NCBI GenBank assembly: GCA_025924435.1
Contig: JAICIL010000030.1
Location: 1 to 22,497 of the forward strand
Length of the DNA stretch: 22,497 bases
Source: Chloroflexia bacterium
Lineage (GTDB): Bacteria; Chloroflexota; Chloroflexia; Thermomicrobiales; JALYUS01
Reading direction: 5' to 3'
Shown here: positions 6,851 to 13,778 of the stretch, piece by piece
Layout of the letters: each line of letters opens with the position of its first letter
Numbering within the stretch: the stretch's first letter is position 1
Translations under genes and position numbers: made by a program
The notes under the pieces: model-generated
The model's input: the letters and a program-made list of their open reading frames with translations, nothing else
Databases searched by the model: none
Told to the model about the DNA's origin: nothing

Positions 6851-7654
6851 GTGGCGACGGGGCCGGTGTATGGCATCATTTTCGATCTGATGGGCACGCT
6901 CGCCACTTTCACGGGCACACGCGGGGAACTGCACGCGGCGTGGCAGCGGGGCGCGGAAGCGTTGTACGGCCATCTCCACAGCACCGGCGTTGCCATCGCG
7001 CCGGACGATTTCGCCCGCGCGCTGCAGGCGACCTTCGAGGCGGACCTGGCGCAAAACGGCGGCAACCCGCGCGAACTCTCCGTCGCATCGGTGATGGCGC
7101 GCGTGCTCGACGGCTTCGGCTACCACCTGACGCCGGACGAGAGCGCCGCCGCCCAGCGCGCCTACTTCATGCCCGAACTGGACGGCTGGCAGATCCTGCC
7201 GGGGGCGCTGGAAGCGGTGGAGGCGCTCAACGCGGAAGGGTTCCGGTTGGCGGTCGTCTCGAACGCGCCGTCGCACCTCTTCGTCGAGGAGGCGGTGGCG
7301 AAGATCGGCCTGCGTCCCTTCTTCAGCCCGGTGATGAGTTCGGCGCTCGCCGGGGCGCGCAAGCCCGATCCGGGGCTGTTCCTCTCCGTCGCCGCCGCGT
7401 GGGAACTCGACCCCGCGACGATTATCGTCGTCGGCGACGGGTTGCGCGCGGACATCGAAGGCGCGCAGGCGGCGGGGATGCGCGGCGTGCTCGTCCACGG
7501 CCCGGCGAACCCGGACAACGCCGCCTATGCAGGCCCGGCCACCCCGGACGCAACGCTGGCCAGCATCACCGAAGCGCCCGCGTTAATCGAAGCGTGGCAC
7601 GCCGCGGCGGGTGCCGACGCGCGACCGGAGACCGGCTTCATCGAGGATTTTTAG
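6851..7654 (+). CDS. HAD-superfamily hydrolase with altered motif I (DLM instead of DxD)
   Basis: GTG 6851 gives a 267-residue protein starting VATGPVYGIIFDLMGTL; the upstream GAGGAAGCGGGGG is a loose ribosome site. HAD motifs are in order: I, FDLMGTL at 11-17 with nucleophile Asp12; II, VVSNAPS with Ser137; III, Lys171 in ARKPDPGLF; IV, VVGDGLRADIEGA with Asp196 and Asp201. Residues 18-130 hold a helical cap (C1 type). In HAD phosphatases the residue two after the nucleophile is a second Asp acting as acid/base; here it is Met14. Haloacid dehalogenases and phosphonatases also lack it, so the substrate may not be a simple phosphate ester. The gene heads a likely operon with the next two genes (19-base gap, then 4-base overlap). 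Confidence 0.8.
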   Translation: MATGPVYGIIFDLMGTLATFTGTRGELHAAWQRGAEALYGHLHSTGVAIAPDDFARALQATFEADLAQNGGNPRELSVASVMARVLDGFGYHLTPDESAAAQRAYFMPELDGWQILPGALEAVEALNAEGFRLAVVSNAPSHLFVEEAVAKIGLRPFFSPVMSSALAGARKPDPGLFLSVAAAWELDPATIIVVGDGLRADIEGAQAAGMRGVLVHGPANPDNAAYAGPATPDATLASITEAPALIEAWHAAAGADARPETGFIEDF

Positions 7655-7673
7655 GCGACGAGGAGCCTCGCAG

Positions 7674-8540
7674 ATGCACGACGACGCATTGCCTCAACAG
7701 CGGAAAGCGCCCGCCCGCTGGCTCCAGTTTCTCGGTTGGTTCCTCCTTGCGGAACTCGTCTGCAACGGCGTCTTCGTGGCGACGGTGAGCGTCGTCGGCT
7801 GGGACGGCTTCGTGCGCGCCAATCGCGCGCCGATCCAGATAATCGTCGTCGCGGTTGCCCTGATCGCGGCAATCGTCTTGACGGGGGCAGGCATCGCGGC
7901 GCGGCTGCTGACGCGGCGGGGCGCGCCAATCGCGGCGATGACCGAGCGAAACGCGCAACTCTCCGCGCGCGTCGAGGAACTCGAACGCCTCGGCGACGAG
8001 GCGCGGGCCGCGACCGCCCGTGCCGAGCGGGCGCAGCGGGAGGCGGAGCAGGCGCTCGCGACGATCAAGAACGCGCCCGATCCCGCTCGACAACTCGCGA
8101 CCTCTTTGCAGACGGTAATCGCCGCCGATGAGGTCGCCCGGCAAGCGGCCCATCTCTGGCGGTGCCACCGGAACGCCCGCAACGAACTCGTCTGCACGCT
8201 GCCGCTCGGCCGCCGCCAGGGGATCGCCGAGGGCGTGCAGTTCACAGTGCTGGACACGGAGGAAGGGCACGCGCTCGGCCGGTTTTGCGTGACCGGCACG
8301 GCGGATACGTTCGCCGCCTGCACGCTGGTGGAGGGTACGGGCTGGCTGGATGTCGCGGAGCGATACGGCGACGCGCCCCTGCCGCCGCACGAACTGCACT
8401 TCGCCCTGCCCGACGCCGTGCGGGGGATGGACGCGCGCGCCGCCGACGGCATGCTCCAACTGCTCGCGGCCCTCACCGCGACCGGCGGGCGGGCACCGCA
8501 GCGCGCGATGGCCGCGACGCCACGGGAGGCGACGCGATGA
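7674..8540 (+). CDS. Membrane-anchored coiled-coil protein, 288 residues, unknown function
   Basis: ATG 7674 (MHDDALPQQRKAPARWLQFL) follows GAGGAG; the frame is open to 7611, but that part overlaps the HAD gene. There are two hydrophobic segments, about residues 15-35 (LQFLGWFLLAELVCNGVFVATVSVV) and about 50-75 (PIQIIVVAVALIAAIVLTGAGI). After these comes a heptad-rich helical region of about 60 residues (RNAQLSARVEELERLGDEAR and onward). The C-terminal domain (about 140-260) is soluble and has paired Cys residues (WRCHRNARNELVC), looking like a small beta domain. No family was recognised. The stop overlaps the next start by ATGA, so translation is probably coupled. Confidence 0.65.
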   Translation: MHDDALPQQRKAPARWLQFLGWFLLAELVCNGVFVATVSVVGWDGFVRANRAPIQIIVVAVALIAAIVLTGAGIAARLLTRRGAPIAAMTERNAQLSARVEELERLGDEARAATARAERAQREAEQALATIKNAPDPARQLATSLQTVIAADEVARQAAHLWRCHRNARNELVCTLPLGRRQGIAEGVQFTVLDTEEGHALGRFCVTGTADTFAACTLVEGTGWLDVAERYGDAPLPPHELHFALPDAVRGMDARAADGMLQLLAALTATGGRAPQRAMAATPREATR

Positions 8541-8932
8541 GCGACACGACGGCATCCGAACTGCGCGCCTGGCTGGAAGCCTTCGCCGCCTGCGTCCGCG
8601 CGCAAGACTTCGACGGCGCAAAGCCGATGATCGCGGAAGAGGTCGTCTCGTTCGGGACGAAGGCGGCGATGGTCGAGGGGCGGGACAATTTGATCGCGCA
8701 GCAATGGCGGCACATCTGGCCGACGATCGAGGGCTTCACCTTCGACCTCGACACACTCCACTGGCATCGCGCGGGCGCCACCGCCTGGGCCGTCCTCACC
8801 TGGACCTCGCGGGGGTTCCGCCCAGACGGCGCGCCCTTCCCCCGCCCCGGCCGCGCCACCTTCACCTTCGTCCGCCGCGACGGCGCGTGGCTGGCGACGC
8901 ACACGCACTTCTCGCTCTTCCCGCCGTCATGA
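8537..8932 (+). CDS. SnoaL-like / NTF2-fold protein, 131 residues
   Basis: The ATG at 8537 overlaps the upstream TGA (ATGA) and has GGGAGG upstream. The sequence begins MSDTTASELRAWLEAFAACVRAQDFDGAKPMI, the helix-helix start typical of NTF2-like cone folds. Beta strands follow, with WPTIEGFTFDLDTLHW, TAWAVLTWTSRG, GRATFTFVRRDGAWLATHTHFSLFP. The ending pattern (R-x-T-x-x-x-x-R-x-x-G-x-W-x-x-x-H-x-H-x-S) is common in SnoaL-like and DUF4440 proteins, which include ketosteroid-isomerase-type enzymes and ligand-binding proteins. Substrate and role are not evident. It is the last gene of the HAD unit; a double-hairpin element follows at 8974. Confidence 0.7.
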   Translation: MSDTTASELRAWLEAFAACVRAQDFDGAKPMIAEEVVSFGTKAAMVEGRDNLIAQQWRHIWPTIEGFTFDLDTLHWHRAGATAWAVLTWTSRGFRPDGAPFPRPGRATFTFVRRDGAWLATHTHFSLFPPS

Positions 8933-8973
8933 AACCCGCGCTGAGGCTGTTTCGTCGCCGTGTCGCCGGAGAA

Positions 8974-9108
8974 TCCTAACCCCCGGCCCCTTCCCGACGC
9001 GGGAAGGGGTGACTCGTTTCAAATTGCCTTGATGTTCCCATTACCGCCCCGATCTCGCGGCGGCTCGCTCCCCCTTCCCTCGGAGGGAAGGGGGCTGGGG
9101 GGTTAGGA
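8974..9108. repeat. 135-bp double-hairpin element with inverted ends (BIME/MITE-like)
   Basis: The outer ends are inverted copies: TCCTAACCCCC at 8974-8984 and GGGGGTTAGGA at 9098-9108. Inside are two perfect hairpins. The first is CCCCTTCCCG (8987-8996) with CGGGAAGGGG (9000-9009), loop ACG. The second is CCCCCTTCCCT (9070-9080) with AGGGAAGGGGG (9084-9094), loop CGG. Between them are 60 unremarkable bases. There is no coding frame. It may also terminate the HAD unit. Confidence 0.75.
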
Positions 9109-9148
9109 ATGCCCCGCGTACGGGGGACCGCGACGGCTTTCGGCGGTA

Positions 9149-9177
9149 TTGACAGTGACAGACGCGCGGGCTATGCT
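9149..9177 (+). promoter_or_regulatory. Strong promoter of the ABC sugar importer operon (TTGACA-17-TATGCT)
   Basis: A consensus -35 TTGACA (9149-9154) is spaced exactly 17 bases from TATGCT (9172-9177). The predicted start near 9184 leaves a leader of about 214 bases before the binding protein. It is the best match to sigma70 consensus in the window. Confidence 0.75.
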
Positions 9178-9183
9178 CCACGG

Positions 9184-9401
9184 CAATGCAACAAACCAGC
9201 CGTTTCGCGCGCCAATGTCGTTTCGATTATTCTTGTCCCACCTTCTCCCGGCAGCCATCGCACCATCATCATGGGATGCGAGCGCCGCTTTCCTCTGCAC
9301 GACAAGGAGGTAGACGACAGCATAGCGCCATGGATTGTGAGACGGTGCATCTTCGGGTCCCGCGTCGATCGTTCAAGCAGACAAAGGAGCATCGGACGTG
9401 A
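9184..9401 (+). other. Long 5' leader of the ABC operon, with a possible leader ORF overlapping the first gene
   Basis: The leader runs from the predicted start of transcription to the GTG at 9398. Two observations stand out. AAGGAGG at 9304-9310 is a strong ribosome-binding motif with no start codon at a usable distance. An ATG at 9330 opens a 23-codon frame (MDCETVHLRVPRRSFKQTKE...) whose TGA (9399-9401) overlaps the GTG of the binding protein as GTGA. The same frame is open from ATG 9186, giving 71 residues. Either could be a coupling or attenuating leader peptide, or chance. No known riboswitch motif was recognised. Confidence 0.3.
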
Positions 9402-10909
9402 AACAGAACGAGACGATCAAGAAAGCAGTGAGCCGCCGCAACTTCCTCCTCGGCGCGGCGGTGTCGGCGGGGACGGCGATCCTCGCCGCCTGCGGCGGCA
9501 GCAAGGCGACCGACACGCCGAAGGCCGCGAGCGGCACGACCGCCCCGGCGAGCGGCGCGGCAACATCCGCCCCGGCGGCAACGACGGCGAGCAGTTCCGC
9601 CGCCGCCGCGACGACCGCCCCCGCCGCGACAACGGCGGCGAGCGGCTCCGCCGCCGCTCCCGCCGCGACGACCGGCACATCGGGCGCGGCGCAGACGACG
9701 CCGAATGTGCCGCCGACCGGCGCGGTGACGATCAACTGGTTCGCCGCGCGCGACACCAGCGGCTACACGCCGAAGCAGGTGGACAACTTCAACAAGGCGA
9801 ACAAGACGATCCAGATCAGTTACCAGGAGCAGGGTGCGATCACGACCGACCTGCACGACAAGTTCGTCACCGTCGCGACCGCGAAGGACTCCAGCGCGGA
9901 CATCGTCTCGATGGACGTGCCGTACGTGCCGGAGTTCGCGGCGGCCGGGTGGACCGTTTCGGTGGACGATGTCCTGGCCAGCGACGAGAAGGCGAAGTTC
10001 TACAAGGGCACGCTCGACGGCGCGACGTACAACGGCAAGTTGTACGCCATCCCGTGGTACAACAACGGCCCCGGCCTCTTCTATCGCAAGGACCTGCTGG
10101 ACAAGGCGGGCCTGCAACCACCGAAGACGTACGACGAACTGCTGGCGGCGTGCCAGAAATTGCAGACGCCGCAGGTCGCGGGTTTCATCCAACAGATGGT
10201 CCAGAACGAGGGCGGCATCATCAACTGGATGGAATATCTCTGGGGCTACGGCGGCGACCTGGTGGACGACAAACTGAACGTTATCCTCGATAAGGGCACC
10301 GCCGGTGTGGACTCGATGCAGAAGTTGAAGGACTTCATCTACAAAGACAAGATCATGCCGGAGTCCACACTCTCCCTCAAACTGGGCGCGGACGCGATGA
10401 ACATCTTCGCGGGTGGTGGCGCGGTCTTCCTGCGCCTCTGGTACAGCAACGCGGGCACCCTCTACGATCCGGCGCAGACGAAACTGACGAAGGATCAGTG
10501 GGCGGTGACGAACCTGCCGTCCAAGGACGGCGCGAAGCCCGGCCCCGGCTGCCTCGGCACCTGGAACCTCGGCATCTCCACCTACTCCAAGCATCAGAAG
10601 GAGTCCATCGAGGCGCTCAAGTTCCTCACGTCGCAGGATCAGCAGAAGGCGCGCGTCCTCGGCAACGGCAACTTGCCCGCGCGGCCCGCAGTCTTCGACG
10701 ACGCCGAAGTGCAGGCGAAGTATCCGTACGCGAAGTCTGCGCAGGCGTCGCTCGACAACCTCAAGCCGCGCCCGGTGACGCCGTTCTGGGGCCAGATGTC
10801 CTCGGACGCCGTGCAACCGGAGTTCGGCCTCGCATTCGCGAACAAGAAAGAGTCGTCGGCAGCGATCAAGGATATGTCCGACAAGATGCGGAAGATCATC
10901 AAGCAGTAG
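9398..10909 (+). CDS. ABC transporter sugar-binding lipoprotein (solute-binding family 1), Tat-type signal
   Basis: GTG 9398 follows AAAGGAG with 8-base spacing; the product has 503 residues. The N-terminus carries a twin-arginine motif (SRRNFLLG, residues 12-19), a hydrophobic core and a lipobox LAAC with Cys32, so it is probably exported folded and lipid-anchored outside the membrane. Residues 33-107 are a low-complexity Ala/Thr/Ser linker. From about residue 113 (TINWFAARDTSGYTPKQVDNFNKAN) it is a typical bacterial extracellular sugar-binding fold, with WYNNGPGLFYRKDLLDKAGL, a GPGCLGTWNLGIS segment and a C-terminal helical part. Homologues bind mono- or oligosaccharides or glycerol-3-phosphate; the ligand cannot be read from sequence. 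Two permease genes follow after repeat element C. The stop codon TAG lies within the first repeat unit of that element. Confidence 0.9.
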   Translation: MKQNETIKKAVSRRNFLLGAAVSAGTAILAACGGSKATDTPKAASGTTAPASGAATSAPAATTASSSAAAATTAPAATTAASGSAAAPAATTGTSGAAQTTPNVPPTGAVTINWFAARDTSGYTPKQVDNFNKANKTIQISYQEQGAITTDLHDKFVTVATAKDSSADIVSMDVPYVPEFAAAGWTVSVDDVLASDEKAKFYKGTLDGATYNGKLYAIPWYNNGPGLFYRKDLLDKAGLQPPKTYDELLAACQKLQTPQVAGFIQQMVQNEGGIINWMEYLWGYGGDLVDDKLNVILDKGTAGVDSMQKLKDFIYKDKIMPESTLSLKLGADAMNIFAGGGAVFLRLWYSNAGTLYDPAQTKLTKDQWAVTNLPSKDGAKPGPGCLGTWNLGISTYSKHQKESIEALKFLTSQDQQKARVLGNGNLPARPAVFDDAEVQAKYPYAKSAQASLDNLKPRPVTPFWGQMSSDAVQPEFGLAFANKKESSAAIKDMSDKMRKIIKQ

Positions 10910-11017
10910 TTGGTAGTCGGTAGCCAGTAGTCAATAGCCGGTAGTTGGGAGAGAACGGCGACACCTCCCCATTGGGGTGCGCGTTCGGTCTGACTACCGA
11001 CTACTGACTACCGGCTC
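10907..11017. repeat. Inverted-array repeat element C (GGTAGTC heptamers) between binding protein and permease
   Basis: The left arm has 7-base units following RRTAGYY: GGTAGTC, GGTAGCC, AGTAGTC, AATAGCC, GGTAGTT. The right arm is the inverse: GACTACC, GACTACT, GACTACC, GGCTC. The two arms match at 19 of 24 aligned positions, and the differences are mostly transitions. The length is 111 bp. It begins on the TAG stop codon of the binding protein and ends three bases before the CGGAGGGG ribosome site of the permease. In the transcript it would form a long stem-loop inside the operon. Confidence 0.85.
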
Positions 11018-11035
11018 CTACGGAGGGGCGTTGAT

Positions 11036-11998
11036 ATGTCGAGTACCGAGCAGAGCGCCGCACAGATCGTCATCGGCGCATCCCGGACGCGGCGATGGGG
11101 ATCGGCGCAATCGCGCGCGGACGCACGGCTCGGCATCGCGCTCGTCGCCCCCGCCGTCATCACGATCATCGTGATCGCCTTTTACCCCCTGCTCCGCTCG
11201 ATCTGGGACAGCATGCACAAGATCAGCCTGCGCTTCGCGAACCAGCCGCGCCCGCTGATCTGGCTCCAGAATTACAAAGACATCCTGATCGACTCGCGCT
11301 GGCACAACGCGCTCTGGGTGACCGGGCGCGTCGTCTTCGTCTCCGTCGGGGTCGAACTGGTGCTCGGCATGATCATCGCGCTGCTCCTCAACCGCGCTTT
11401 TCGCGGGCGCGGGGTCGTGCGCGCCTCCATCCTCGTGCCGTGGGCGATCACGACCGTCGTCTCCGCGCAGATGTGGGCGTGGATCTACGACGCACGCTAC
11501 GGCATCTTCAACGACATCCTGCTGAAACTGCACATCATCAGCAAGCCGATCATCTTCCTCGCCCAGCCGAGCGTGACGATTTGGGCGATGATCGGCGCGG
11601 AAATCTGGAAGACGACGCCCTTCATGGCGCTCCTGCTCTTGGCCGGGTTGCAACTGATCCCCGCCGACCTCTACGAGGCGGCGGCGATTGACGGCACGAA
11701 CGGTTGGCAGAACTTCTGGAAGATCACGCTGCCGCTGATGAAGCCGACGATCCTCGTCGCGCTCCTCTTCCGCACAATTGACGCGGTGCGCATCTTCGAC
11801 TTGCCCCGCGTGCTGACGAACGGCGGGCCGGGGCAGTCCACCGAGACGCTCGTGCTCTACGCGTACAACACGCTCTTCACGAACCTGAACTTCGGCTACG
11901 GCTCCGCCCTCGCCGTCTCCACCTTCCTCCTCGTCGTGCTTGTCAGTTTCCTCTACATCAAGGTGCTCGGCGCACCCGCGCAAGGAGGTCGGTCATGA
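11036..11998 (+). CDS. ABC sugar transporter permease, MalF/UgpA-type
   Basis: ATG 11036 follows CGGAGGGG; the product has 320 residues. After a basic cytoplasmic N-terminus there are six predicted membrane helices, starting with ARLGIALVAPAVITIIVIAFYPLL (about 35-58). The permease-ATPase contact loop (EAA motif) is EAAAIDGTNGWQNFWKITLP, about residues 218-237, with the conserved Gly. The GGPGQSTETLVLYAY segment near the last helices is typical of MalF-like subunits. It forms the inner-membrane channel with the next gene. Stop and next start overlap as ATGA (11995-11998), so the two subunits are translationally coupled. Confidence 0.9.
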   Translation: MSSTEQSAAQIVIGASRTRRWGSAQSRADARLGIALVAPAVITIIVIAFYPLLRSIWDSMHKISLRFANQPRPLIWLQNYKDILIDSRWHNALWVTGRVVFVSVGVELVLGMIIALLLNRAFRGRGVVRASILVPWAITTVVSAQMWAWIYDARYGIFNDILLKLHIISKPIIFLAQPSVTIWAMIGAEIWKTTPFMALLLLAGLQLIPADLYEAAAIDGTNGWQNFWKITLPLMKPTILVALLFRTIDAVRIFDLPRVLTNGGPGQSTETLVLYAYNTLFTNLNFGYGSALAVSTFLLVVLVSFLYIKVLGAPAQGGRS

Positions 11999-12918
11999 CG
12001 GCCCCGCAGTTGAGCCAGCCGATCAAGGGAATCAGCGTGCCCGCCCCCGCCGCGAGCACGACGGCGCGAATCCGGCGCGGCCGGTCGGACGGGCTGCAAC
12101 AGGCAGTTTTCTATGTGCTCGTCGCCCTCTTCATCATCTTCTGCCTCGCGCCGTTCCTTTGGACGCTCGACACGTCGCTGAAACGGACGGGCGACATCTT
12201 CTCCGTGCCCGTGCAGTATCTGCCAAACCCGCTCGATTTCGGGAACTACAATAAAATCTTCCACCTTGGCCGGTTCACGCACTCGCTCCTCAATAGCCTG
12301 ATCGTCGCCTCCGCCGCCACGGCGATCTCGCTCCTCATCGGGGCGGTCTGCGCGTACGCGCTCGCCCGGCTCCAATTCCCCGGCAAGAACCTGATTCTGG
12401 CGCTGGTGCTCGGCATCGCGATGTTCCCCGGCATCGCGATCATCGGCCCGCTCTTCCGCCAGTTCAATGCGTGGCATCTCACGAATAATTACTGGGCGCT
12501 GATCCTGCCGAATGTCACCTTTACGCTGCCCCTGTGCATCTGGACGCTCAACGCCTTCTTCCGCGAACTGCCGCTGGAGTTGGAGGAGTCCGCGCGGGTG
12601 GACGGCTGCACGCGGATGCAGACGTTCGTGAAGATCGTCGCGCCCCTGGCCGCGCCGGGCGTCTTCACCGCCGCCATCCTGCTCTTCATCCAGGCGTGGA
12701 ACGAGTTCCTCTTCGCCCGCACCTTCATGACGCAGGAGAACAAACTGACGGCGACGGTCGCCATCGCCCAATTCACCGGCGCGGATGTCTCGTCGCAGTT
12801 CCCGTGGGGGCAGATCACGGCGGCGTCCATCATCGTCACACTGCCGCTCGTCATCCTCGTCCTGCTCTTCCAGCGCCGCATCATCTCCGGCCTCACCGCC
12901 GGCGCGGTGAAAGGATAG
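11995..12918 (+). CDS. ABC sugar transporter permease, MalG/UgpE-type
   Basis: ATG 11995 follows AAGGAGG; the product has 307 residues. The N-terminal 35 residues are cytoplasmic and basic, followed by six predicted membrane helices from AVFYVLVALFIIFCLAPFLW. The segment TLDTSLKRTGDIF and the C-terminal GLTAGAVKG are MalG-family hallmarks. The EAA-type loop reads EESARVDGCTRMQTFVKIVAP, with the conserved Gly. No ATP-binding subunit follows; a strong bidirectional terminator comes 44 bases later. The complex must therefore borrow an ATPase of the MsmK/UgpC kind encoded elsewhere, as is common for this family. Confidence 0.9.
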   Translation: MTAPQLSQPIKGISVPAPAASTTARIRRGRSDGLQQAVFYVLVALFIIFCLAPFLWTLDTSLKRTGDIFSVPVQYLPNPLDFGNYNKIFHLGRFTHSLLNSLIVASAATAISLLIGAVCAYALARLQFPGKNLILALVLGIAMFPGIAIIGPLFRQFNAWHLTNNYWALILPNVTFTLPLCIWTLNAFFRELPLELEESARVDGCTRMQTFVKIVAPLAAPGVFTAAILLFIQAWNEFLFARTFMTQENKLTATVAIAQFTGADVSSQFPWGQITAASIIVTLPLVILVLLFQRRIISGLTAGAVKG

Positions 12919-12962
12919 CGGTCGGGATCAGCCATAGCCGTAGAGGGATTCCGGAGAGGAAT

Positions 12963-12998
12963 GCGAAAAGAGGGAGGGGCGCCCCTCCCTCTTTTCGC
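12963..12998. terminator. Perfect 36-bp palindromic bidirectional terminator
   Basis: GCGAAAAGAGGGAGGGGC (12963-12980) is followed immediately by its exact reverse complement (12981-12998). The GC-rich core is flanked by A and T tracts within the stem, so the structure can stop transcription from both sides. It lies between the permease gene and the oppositely oriented toxin remnant, whose convergent transcripts would otherwise collide. Confidence 0.8.
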
Positions 12999-13016
12999 TG
13001 CTCGTCCGTGGAGTGG

Positions 13017-13276
13017 CTATCGGTAGATGTCCTTGCGGTGTCCCACCCGGACGATGAGAACGATGAGTGCGGTATCACGAATAGTGTAGACGATCCGATA
13101 ATCGCCCTCCCGGATACGATACCGATCCTCGTATCCCGAACGTTTTTCGACTCCTTGTGGTCGTGGATTCTCAGCAAGCGCGTCAATGGCGCGCGCAAGG
13201 CGTACACCAATGTTTGCCGGAAGCCCGGCCAACTGCTTACATGCAGGACGTTAAAAAATTCGACGGCATGGATCAC
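13017..13276 (-). pseudogene. RelE/ParE-type toxin, frameshifted near its 5' end
   Basis: Downstream of the antitoxin, GTG 13276 (after AAAGGGCGG) opens a frame reading VIHAVEFF, the usual RelE/ParE first strand. After about ten codons the homology moves to another frame, which reads RPACKQLAGLP and continues to the TAG at 13017-13019. That part contains LARAIDALAENPRP, YRIREGDYRIVYTI and the terminal RVGHRKDIYR, the complete remainder of a RelE-like RNase/gyrase-toxin fold. Adding a single A to the TTTTTTAA run (minus strand, 13251-13258) would join the pieces into an intact protein (VEFFKRPACKQL). This could be a real one-base deletion that silences the toxin, or a sequencing error at a homopolymer. 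The shorter frame alone, starting at TTG 13232, lacks the first strand. Confidence 0.75.
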
Positions 13277-13292
13277 GAAGCCGCCCTTTGGT

Positions 13293-13550
13293 TCACGACG
13301 AACCGAGTTCGGCCTTTACCTGTTCCCAGGGAATCGTCCCATGGATCCGAACTTCTTCTAAGGCCTCGGCGGCGGCTTTCGCGTCGTAGTAATCCTCCAG
13401 TTCGCGCAGCAACTCAACATCTTCGATCGGGGCGACGGCGACCAGCGCTTTGCCTCGGCGCGTGAGGGCGATACGCTCCTTGCCATATGCGGCCCGGTTG
13501 ATGACATCCGAGAATTGATCCCGCGCTTCAGCGGTAGATAATGCGTCCAC
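13293..13550 (-). CDS. Phd/YefM-family antitoxin
   Basis: The protein is about 85 residues. A GTG start at 13550 (VDALSTAEARDQFSDVINRA) is preferred because AAGGAG lies six bases upstream; the frame is open to TTG 13565, but that would overlap the ribosome site. The N-terminal domain shows the Phd/YefM pattern (S-x-x-E-A-R-x-x-F-x-x-x-x-N), then RIALTRRGKALVAVAPIEDVELL, the DNA-binding dimer domain. The C-terminal half (YYDAKAAAEALEEVRIHGTIPWEQVKAEL) is the flexible toxin-neutralising helix. Such proteins bind the toxin and repress their own operon. The toxin gene follows after 16 bases. Confidence 0.85.
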   Translation of the reverse strand: MDALSTAEARDQFSDVINRAAYGKERIALTRRGKALVAVAPIEDVELLRELEDYYDAKAAAEALEEVRIHGTIPWEQVKAELGSS

Positions 13551-13698
13551 GCCGAACTCCTTCAATCAAATATGGAAACGTACTCCTCGTCCCCACCGTA
13601 CATCTCAGCGGAAGCATCGGTCAACGCCATCTTGTTTCAAGAATCCGCCGACTCGCGGCCACGTATTGACTTCCCTCGGCACGAAGAATGGACGGACG

Positions 13699-13727
13699 TT
13701 TACGCTCGTGGGTGGGTATGCGACAAT
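13699..13727 (+). promoter_or_regulatory. Candidate promoter of the histidine kinase operon (TTTACG-17-GACAAT)
   Basis: TTTACG (13699-13704) and GACAAT (13722-13727) are separated by 17 bases. Transcription would start near 13734, about 45 bases before the kinase ATG at 13779, which supports that start over one further upstream. Confidence 0.4.
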
Positions 13728-13778
13728 CATTGTACGTTCAAACGGCACGGGTGGCGTGCGGCGGGTAGATCGGTGGCC

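Noticed and set aside
9269..10816. 515-codon minus-strand frame opposite the binding protein
   Set aside because: Low-complexity Arg/Gly/Val text with no domain; the plus strand has signal, lipobox and fold.
13251..13258. Programmed -1 frameshift producing the toxin
   Set aside because: Slipping back one base after TTT TTT gives TAA at once. A slip on AAC would need poor re-pairing. A missing base explains the data more simply.
13572..13778. ATG 13572 as start of the histidine kinase
   Set aside because: The first 69 codons do not resemble a domain, contain a candidate promoter and overlap the antitoxin's upstream region; ATG 13779 starts just before the PAS domain.
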